Below are positions 58,201 through 64,000 of a stretch of DNA of 64,000 bases, in pieces (positions within the stretch are counted from its first letter, which is position 1; every line of letters begins with the position of its first letter). The translations under genes and the position numbers were made by a program. The stretch lies in the NCBI GenBank assembly GCA_037783415.1, contig JAZGTN010000016.1, positions 679,001-743,000 of the forward strand. The letters run 5' to 3'. The stretch is from Leptasterias polaris (taxonomy: Eukaryota; Echinodermata; Asteroidea; Forcipulatida; Asteriidae). The notes beneath the pieces were generated by a model that worked only from the letters and a program-made list of their open reading frames with translations, did no database searches and had not been told where the DNA came from.

Positions 58201-60969
58201 TCAACCCCTCACACCTCCTCGCCAATGCCGTGTCTAACGTCATCTGCTCCGTTGTGTTCGGCAAGAGATACGAGTACACCGACCCGAAGTTTAAGCGCCT
58301 TCTACACGCGATTTACCGCAACGTCGCAATTATAGGTGGTTCAACTGGACCTTTGCAGATGTTACCGTATATTTACCTTCTCAAGGTGATTGGTATCAAA
58401 CATTATTGGCTTTCAATAAAAGCAAATTGACCAGCGATCACTAAATTTTAAGACAAACAAACGTGTTTTAGAGGTCGTATGATTGTGAAGATGATATCTG
58501 ATTGTAATAATCATTAGTAAACAAGATTACTTTTACCTGCCCATCCAAAGCAAACGAGAACATTATCCACGATAAATAACATTTTTTTCTTACGGACAAT
58601 TGCTTCAACTTAGCCTTTCCTCATGGCGCATGCTAGTTCTAACGAGCCATATTAAACAGGTTGTACCCATGTGGTGTCGCAATCAAACGGGAATATTCGC
58701 CACACACAAAAATGCTGTTGTTTCTTACGGGCCATACATTTGATATGATTATGGCCTTTTCCTTAAAATGGATGAATATTTTCTCCAAATGGATGAAAAC
58801 ATGCTTCGTACTCTCAACACTGGGTGCGTTCAATTACCTTCCCCAGGTCGACCCAGGTCTGACCCCAGTGCGTTCAATTACTTTGACGTCATTGTTGTGG
58901 CTCACCCGGGTGAGACCCAAGTGCCCTGCTTGTGGAGCGGGTTACTGGTTCAGACGTCACGGCGAAAACTTTTCTCAATGGCCACCATTTTATTTGTAAT
59001 TCAGCGGGACATTTTCAGGAAGTTTGATACACATTTTCACCACAAAAACAGTGAACTTGTGAGCAATTTTTTTATTTTATTTTTTTTATATTCGAAGACA
59101 GATACTTTTGTATCACTGTGGGCTTGTCAAATTATTTAACGTTGCAGTTTTTCCTTGAGAATCATTACTTTACGATCTTTTCGTAATTGGTGTAAATGCT
59201 AGGGGAAGTTGTTGTTCGATTAGCTCATGTCAGGGGCTCACCGGGATGAGCACACCGGGGCCGACCCGGGGAAGCTAATCGAACGCACCCAGTGTGTTGA
59301 ACATCATTGTTTGTGGTATAATGTTATAATTTGGTTTCCTTTCTATACAGTGGTTTATACCAGTCATCAGGGAGACGGAGAACAATGGCAGGCTGATAGT
59401 AGAGTTCGCCAGGGAGGTCTTGCAGGAGCATCAGGTAGACTTCGACCCCGACAACCTGAGAGACTTTACCGACGTGTATCTCAAAGAGATGTACAATAAC
59501 AATAACAACAACAACAACAACAACAATGACAAGGAAAACGACAACGAAAATGTTAACAAGAATAAAACTTGTTTAACTACAAATGATATGTGCGCCACTG
59601 CTTCGGATCTTTTCATCGCTGGGACTGAGACCACGTCGACTGCACTTCGTTGGGGGCTGCTACACCTGATGTCACGGCCCGACATACAGAAGCGCGTCCA
59701 GCAAGAGCTCGACTCCGTAGTAGGGCGGGACCGTCTGCCGAGCGTGTCCGACAAGCCAGATCTGCCCTACACCATGGCAACCCTCATGGAGCTGCAGCGG
59801 ATCGGCAATATTCTCCCATTGGGTATACCCCACCAGGCCTCACAAGACACTACTGTAATGGGCTATGATATCCCGAAGGGAACCGTTGTCATGCCGAACA
59901 TGTGGTGCCTAACAAGCAACTCCAAGTTGTGGGATAAGCCGGATGTATTGAAGCCAGAGAGATTCCTTGATGAGACAGGACGCAATGTGATCAAGTTTGA
60001 GGAGATGATGCCTTTTAGCACAGGTAGGACAAATGCTTCAAATTTATGTTTCTCCTTAGTTGGCTTCATCATAGGTAAGATGGAGATGTCAAAAAGGACC
60101 ATCCATATCCCAAGGGACAAGAAGGCTGTCCATTTGGATAAGAGAGTGGGTCCCTTCATAGCCCATGTTGGGAAAAAGGGACCCTTCATATCCCTGTTGG
60201 GATACGAGGGACCATTTGTACCCCCCTGTTGGGACAAGAGGGCCCCATCATACCCATGTTGGGATAAGAAGGCTACCCATAAGAAGGACCCTTCATACCC
60301 ATGCTGGGATAAGAGGAACCCATCATACCCATGTTGGGATAAGAGGGACCCTTCATACCCATGTTGGAATAAGAAGGCTACCCGTAAGAAGGACCCTTCA
60401 TACCTATGCTGGGATAAGAGGGACCCTTCATACCCATGTTGGGATAAGAGGGACCCATCATACCCATGTTGGAATAAGAAGGCTACCCGTAAGAAGGACC
60501 CTTCATACCTATGCTGGGATAAGAGGGACCCTTCATACCCATGTTGGGATAAGAACCATTCATACCTATGCTGGGATAAGAGGGACCCTTCATACCCATG
60601 TTGGGATAAGAGTGACCATTCATACCACCTGTTGGGATAACATGGACCCTTTCTTCTGTCCAGCTTTTCTACTACAGTTTTTTGCATCTTAAAAATTGTC
60701 TTCTTGTCGCCCCTTGCCAAAAGTGACAATTTTAGCCTTGATGGGGGTGAACTTTACACTACTTTTCTGTTTTGTTTCTTTCAGGTCGTCGAATGTGCGT
60801 TGGGGAGCAGCTTGCCAAGACGGAGCTTTTTATATTCTTGACACATCTCCTCCATCAGTTCAACATTGAGAAGCCAGCCGACTCCCCTCCAATCTCCTTC
60901 AAGGGGACCATGGGGGTCACACTATCCCCTCATCCCTTCGAAATATGTGCCACGCCCCGTAGTGTCTAA
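52272..60969 (+). CDS. Cytochrome P450, CYP2-like (five exons)
   Basis: Exons inferred from GT-AG sites with matching phases: 52272-52495, 57419-57576, 58042-58385, 59351-60023, 60785-60969; total 527 residues. Residues about 4-31 form a membrane anchor (LIALVVFLGVYWFV), followed by LPPGP (38-42). Exon 2 gives KRFSVKYGHLLSFN and SCEAIKEAF; exon 3 DGVAFASGETWKLQRK and SVVFGKRY; exon 4 RDFTDVYLKEM, the I-helix AGTETT (332-337), ELQR as ExxR (389-392), and PERF (444-447); exon 5 completes the heme loop FSTGRRMCVG with axial Cys471. CYP2-family enzymes are ER monooxygenases for xenobiotics, fatty acids or steroids; the substrate cannot be read from sequence. Oddities: no P..GN after PPGP, a ten-Asn run (291-300) before the I-helix, and introns packed with inverted repeats. 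All splice joins restore the frame. Confidence 0.9.
52540..52885. mobile_element. MITE in P450 intron 1 (decayed copy)
   Basis: Contains the segments gaggtaattttttaccaacaa, aggcatgaagcctttttcag hairpin, catctgaaagcacac and caccaagtgatgatactggt, which match the reverse complement of 54515-54880. The ends are eroded, so the TIRs are not intact. Confidence 0.65.
54292..54366 (+). repeat. Three tandem 25-bp copies of catgccgttcttgtagtgca + cagaa
   Basis: Three consecutive 25-base units differ at one or two positions. They lie in P450 intron 1. The ORFs across them on both strands repeat the same residues and are artefacts. Confidence 0.9.
54514..54882. mobile_element. TTAA-type MITE in P450 intron 1
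   Basis: Termini TTAAAGGCACTGGACAC on the left and gtacagtgcctttaa on the right, both edged by TTAA. Internal hairpin cctgaaaaaggctttaggcctgaagtctttttcag. Orientation is opposite to the related copy at 52540-52885, so the intron RNA could form a long imperfect duplex. Confidence 0.75.
55599..56020 (+). repeat. Tandem duplication of about 220 bp in P450 intron 1
   Basis: The landmarks gaaagcctctgtagct, gtaacagctgac or atcagctgac, gacatgatcaacaatgct, aatgtctggtacgtttgcgt and tgtcatgaagcaattg each occur twice in the same order. The preceding segment 55420-55600 (gttttcaaacatc..., gtgcaaatctgtgaacattt) resembles part of R2 near 10780-10960, linking this intron to that repeat family. Confidence 0.7.
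56040..57180. other. Rest of P450 intron 1, unassigned
   Basis: No exon or element is recognised. The minus-strand ORFs at 56649-56945 and 56833-57018 lack domains. A gtgtttggtgtttggtgttt run lies near 56139. Confidence 0.4.
57182..57301. mobile_element. Hairpin element with about 45-bp arms just upstream of P450 exon 2
   Basis: The left arm tagtcttggcccaagacgtcagtgatcg...tagtgtact pairs with the right arm agtacacta...cgatcactgacgtcttgagccaagacta. The loop is about 30 bases. It sits 118 bases before the exon 2 acceptor. Confidence 0.75.
57705..58035. repeat. R3-related TTCCCTCGAAATATTATTTC inverted-repeat cluster abutting P450 exon 3
   Basis: Starts ctaaagggacaggtaaaatac, matching the R3 segment caaagggacaggtgaaaaag. 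Several ttccctcgaaatattatttc units are followed by their reverse complements (gaaataatatttcg, gagggaaca) up to 20 bases from the exon 3 acceptor. It would fold into strong hairpins in the pre-mRNA. Confidence 0.7.
58440..59292. other. P450 intron 3 with GTGCGTTCGATTAGC-type TIR elements
   Basis: At 58823-58920, ggtgcgttcaattaccttcc...ccaggtctgacc is related to 59216-59290 (ttcgattagctcatgtcagg...ggaagctaatcgaacgcacc), which is itself a hairpin. The ends match those of the TIR element at 38312-39830. The ORFs at 58661-59139 cross these repeats and are not exons. Confidence 0.55.
59495..59526 (+). repeat. (AAC/AAT)n microsatellite within P450 exon 4
   Basis: Encodes ten consecutive Asn (residues 291-300), followed by a D/N/E/K-rich stretch (DKENDNENVNKNK), together about 25 residues between YLKEM and TTNDMCATASDLFIAG. 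The frame is open and no splice pair removes it cleanly. It may be length-polymorphic. Confidence 0.85.
60140..60650 (+). repeat. 30-bp minisatellite (ggacccttcatacccatgtt...) in P450 intron 4
   Basis: About fifteen units of roughly 30 bases built on gggacccttcatacccatgttgggataaga variants, some joined by aaggctacccgtaag inserts. Since the unit length is a multiple of three, several frames stay open on both strands (PSYPCWDKRD on +, GSLLSQHGYE on -). This explains the long ORFs at 59420-60640, 60165-60692 and 59863-60729. Confidence 0.9.
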
Positions 60970-61080
60970 AGTCTACTACTTTGCCATTATCATCTATTGA
61001 TTCCTTGCACTGACTTCACCAATAACTACTGCCTGCCCATGACCTGCCATTTGGAAGTCAATTTGCATGTACAAATATGG

Positions 61081-61325
61081 ACCCAAATTCATAGAGCTGC
61101 TTAACAGCCGTTTTCGTGCTTACTACATGAGTTTTCCATTTCATAGCGCTGCCACTTGTAAGCACACCTTCCAGTGCTTACTGTATATAAATGAATGACG
61201 TAACAATGCAAATCCATGGTGAACGTGCAAGCTGGCTGCCTAATTTTCTTGCTACGCTTAAGCAAATTCTTTTGCTATAGTAAGCACAAATATTTGTCTT
61301 ACCGTTAAGCCATGCAATGGGCCCC
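61081..61325. mobile_element. MITE related to GGGCCCAATTTCATAGAGC family, 3' of P450
   Basis: Starts acccaaattcatagagctgc and ends gttaagccatgcaatgggccc. The interior has paired gtgcttact / agtaagcac motifs. The ends are less perfect than in the block B copy. It may lie in the P450 3' UTR or just beyond; no polyadenylation signal could be fixed. Confidence 0.6.
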
Positions 61326-62563
61326 CAAGGTTGGCGTCTAACTGCATGGTCGTGGCCTCGAATACGTACTGCACAGTAACACAAGGGGAATTGGCAAGCA
61401 AGGTTTATCGTGTGATGACATCAGATGAGATGGGTTAATTATACTGTGTTATGGATCGGAAAAACAACAATTTGTCAATCATAGAATGATGTTAATTGCT
61501 TAAAAGGGAATTACAGGGGGACCATTTGTCAGGGGGAATATATTTTGAAAAGTTTACAGCAGGCCATGTTCTATTATTATTATTTTTGTTATTTATTACA
61601 TATCAAAATTGCAGCAAACAGCTGAATTACATCGATATTAACAGGATTAAAAGATGTGCGATCAGCTATCCATCCTAGCAGGCAGGATCAGCCTAATTTT
61701 TATTTTATTTTATTTTCAATTTTGACCAAGATGATATATCAATTTGAACAATATGAAAATTACCAGCAATAAAAGTTGACAGTGGCGACTCAGTCTCACA
61801 CGGACGTTTAAAACCGGCAAGGTCGTGGCCTGTTCGGCGCAGTTCTTTGTCGCCCCGCCACGCCCCTTTGAGGCCGAGCACTACTCTTTTATTCTCTTTC
61901 AAAAACACCTTTCCGTTCAGCTCACCTCGACTCTTTGTTTCATTTCTATCTAAGTTGAGCCCTAAGTAATAGTAGCTCCTCGCACATGTTCCGAACTTGT
62001 GCGCTTAAGTTTCAAACTACCACACGCAAGTTTCAAATATACAACCTACCAACTTAAGTTGGGCTGGAAAATGTAAGCATTTAAACGTTTAAACGTGGCC
62101 AGGTGATCTCCTCTCGACCAATCAGAATGAACATATTTATGAATGGCACATCAAACAATTAGTTTGTCCGAAAAGACTCAAATGTTATTTTTCTACTTTG
62201 CAATAAGATTACAGTTTATTTTCTATACTTTTGTTTTACAACTCGAGTTTAGGTACACAAAAAATATCTTATTACATTACATTTTGCACATAGTGTGAAA
62301 CTATAATACCATAGGAATCTACATGTACATGGTTTAAAAGATCATTACAGTAAATATTCTCTAATTTATGATTAGTTATATTTTAAATTGATAAACGTCT
62401 CTCCATATGTTCAGACTTATTCTTGGAGTGAGAAAATTTCACTCAATGACTGACCGTAGACAAAATGCTCAGAGTAGAAACATTAGACTACAAATAAATT
62501 AACATTCCGCATTTCATTTCTGTCCATGTCTGTGCATTGAAATTTTGATATTGCCTTCTTATT
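61326..62563. other. Unassigned downstream sequence
   Basis: I see no gene or recognisable repeat boundary. The ORFs at 61496-61678 and 61705-61908 have no recognisable motifs. Confidence 0.4.
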
Positions 62564-63300
62564 AAAGGAAATGTAAACCTTTGATTAAAATGTGACGGGC
62601 TCTACGAAAATGAGTCGCTTGTCGCACAACCCACTTTCAATTACGGGGCAGTTGAGTGTTGGGAGGGTGAAACAAAAATTGAAATAAAATTTTGTGATAA
62701 AACGGTTTCTTGCCTCTTAAGGGTCTATCTTTTCATAATTCTTAAATAGAAACTTTTGTTTTGTGTTGATAAACATGAATAAAAACAGTTTTTAATGACC
62801 CTTTTGTTTCAATTTTGTACTTTAAAAGGCATTGTAAATGTCTCCCTTTAATTTATTTCAGATATGCAAATAAGGTCATTTATAATTAGTTTTGAAAATA
62901 TTAAAATTGTATCGTCATGTGAATACACTAATAAAACTTCCCCAAAAATGTCAAGTCTGTAGCAATTGAGGAACATTGTGGTATCTATGAACTCTAAACA
63001 AAATAATAGTATTTCTCTTTTGACATCAATATTTGATGTTTTTTTATTAAACGGGCCGGTTCTCCATTAGGGGTTATTTTCAGATATCGACATAATTTGT
63101 TTTTCAAAAGGTCATAACTTTTGAACCAAAAATGACACAAGTGTGTAAGAGATGGCAAAATAAAGCTTGTTGTGTGCTCTTTACAGCCATGTATAAAACT
63201 CAAAAGTGACTCATTTACACAGAGCCCATCACTCGCAGACATTTAATGTCTGCGAGTGCACCAACACTTGATGAGAATCATAAAAACCGAGGTGAGAGTT
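62564..63300. repeat. Inverted-repeat region centred on a 29-bp palindrome
   Basis: Near-perfect palindrome cactcgcagacatttaatgt + ctgcgagtg at about 63230-63258. Further out, gtgacgggctctacgaaaatgagtcgc (62592) is related to the reverse complement of gtgactcatttacacagagcccatcac (63205-63232). No coding capacity. Confidence 0.5.
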
Positions 63301-63587
63301 TGAAACTGATCCAGATCTTAGGAGGTACATTGAAATGATAGCATTTCCACCTTTTGGGAACCCCTGGAGTTATGGATTCCAAGGAGCTTTTGGGAACCCT
63401 CAGAGCTCGAGAGGCAAATCAAAGAGCCCAACTTATTTTGTTTAGACATTTTTTTTATAGTTTACCTGGCAGACTTAAAACAGTCTGAAAGTCTCCTCCC
63501 TGTACAACACAAAATAATCACTTCACTCTTTTTAGCAAAACATAAAAAAATGTACTTCAGGTTGAGTAGCTAGGTGTGATAATCAGT

Positions 63588-63834
63588 GCCCAATTTCATG
63601 GCTCTGCTTACTGCCGAATTCTGCGTGCAATCACCATTCTTCGTTTACTGTGGAAGCGCCGAATTTCTGCGATAGCTGTGTAAGCGTAGAATGCCTAGTA
63701 ACGTGAACTACGCAAGCGCAGAAGCAAAAATTCCTTGCTAACCCGTGAAATACGCTTGATGTGAGCGTGGAATTCCCTGCTTCCGTAAGCGCCAATTATT
63801 TGCTTACGGTAAGCAGAGCCATGGAATTGGGCCC
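63588..63834. mobile_element. MITE of the GGGCCCAATTCCATGGCTCTGC family
   Basis: The left end gtgcccaatttcatggctctgc is mirrored by gcagagccatggaattgggccc. The interior is rich in gcgtagaatg / acgcaagcg inverted motifs. The opposing ORFs at 63695-63937 and 63761-63946 overlap it and are not genes. Confidence 0.75.
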
Positions 63835-64000
63835 TGAGCTCTTGCTCACATCCCCAAGACCTAAGAGGCCATTCCGAATTATCTATGTTTACAAATTTCA
63901 ATCTTTTTCGAAATTGTTTGACCCACCAACCCCACACAAAGTTTAGATTTATAAAATATTGACTGACTATATTTAATATATACCCTTTACACTAAAGAAC
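63835..64000. other. Window end, nothing recognised
   Basis: AT-rich sequence with no feature that can be supported. Confidence 0.4.

Noticed and set aside
60165..60692. 175-codon + strand ORF of HTHVGIRGTLHTHVGIR repeats
   Set aside because: Another frame of the same intronic minisatellite.
59863..60729. 288-codon minus-strand ORF over the P450 3' part
   Set aside because: It is open only because the 30-bp minisatellite is a multiple of three and exon 4 has few stops in that frame; the translation is a repeated GSLLSQHGYE pattern with no domain.

Overview
The window is animal genomic DNA: AT-rich, sparse in genes, full of non-LTR retrotransposon pieces and terminal-inverted-repeat (TIR) elements, with GT-AG introns in its one conventional host gene. 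Repeat families ending in TTAAAGGGACACGT(T/A)GCC and in GGGCCCAATTTCATAGAGC, plus a CYP2-type cytochrome P450, suggest a marine deuterostome, most likely an echinoderm. The taxon is an inference; no rRNA or mitochondrial marker is present.

Layout. (1) Three related blocks, A (about 152-7740), B (about 15890-23285) and C (about 42246-51318), each carry one intact uninterrupted gene on the + strand (1409-2629, 18345-19607, 44757-46007). These genes encode 406-420 residue proteins with an N-terminal NHL-like beta-propeller and a C-terminal Cys-rich linker plus GIY-YIG nuclease domain of the kind found at the C-terminus of Penelope-like retroelements (PLEs). No reverse transcriptase is attached. 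This is the most unusual system in the window. All three blocks also share long 5' flanks, a short CCCTAA-like tract after the stop codon, a cluster of TGTCGGACA motifs, and a LINE tail nested in a TTAA-type element. (2) Between the blocks lie copies of a second long repeat (R2: about 8790-13650, 32960-34550, 35690-41690) and a third repeat array (R3: about 23286-32960). R3 is interrupted by a nearly complete LINE (25484-30031) whose ORF2 is intact and starts with a PHD-like zinc finger, followed by AP-endonuclease and reverse transcriptase domains. (3) From 52272 to 60969 there is a five-exon CYP2-like P450 gene on the + strand whose introns are loaded with inverted-repeat elements and a 30-bp minisatellite. 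(4) The last 3 kb hold only short TIR elements and unassigned sequence.

The locus reads as a repeat-driven segmental duplication that has multiplied a chimeric propeller-nuclease gene next to a P450 gene. Copies A and B keep every recognisable GIY-YIG catalytic position. Copy C has a Lys where the metal-binding Glu is expected, which suggests functional divergence or decay. A hAT-like element with a perfect 8-bp target duplication and a TIR element with a THAP-like finger remnant lie inside R2 copy 3. Homology statements come from reading the sequence by eye; no alignment program or database was run.
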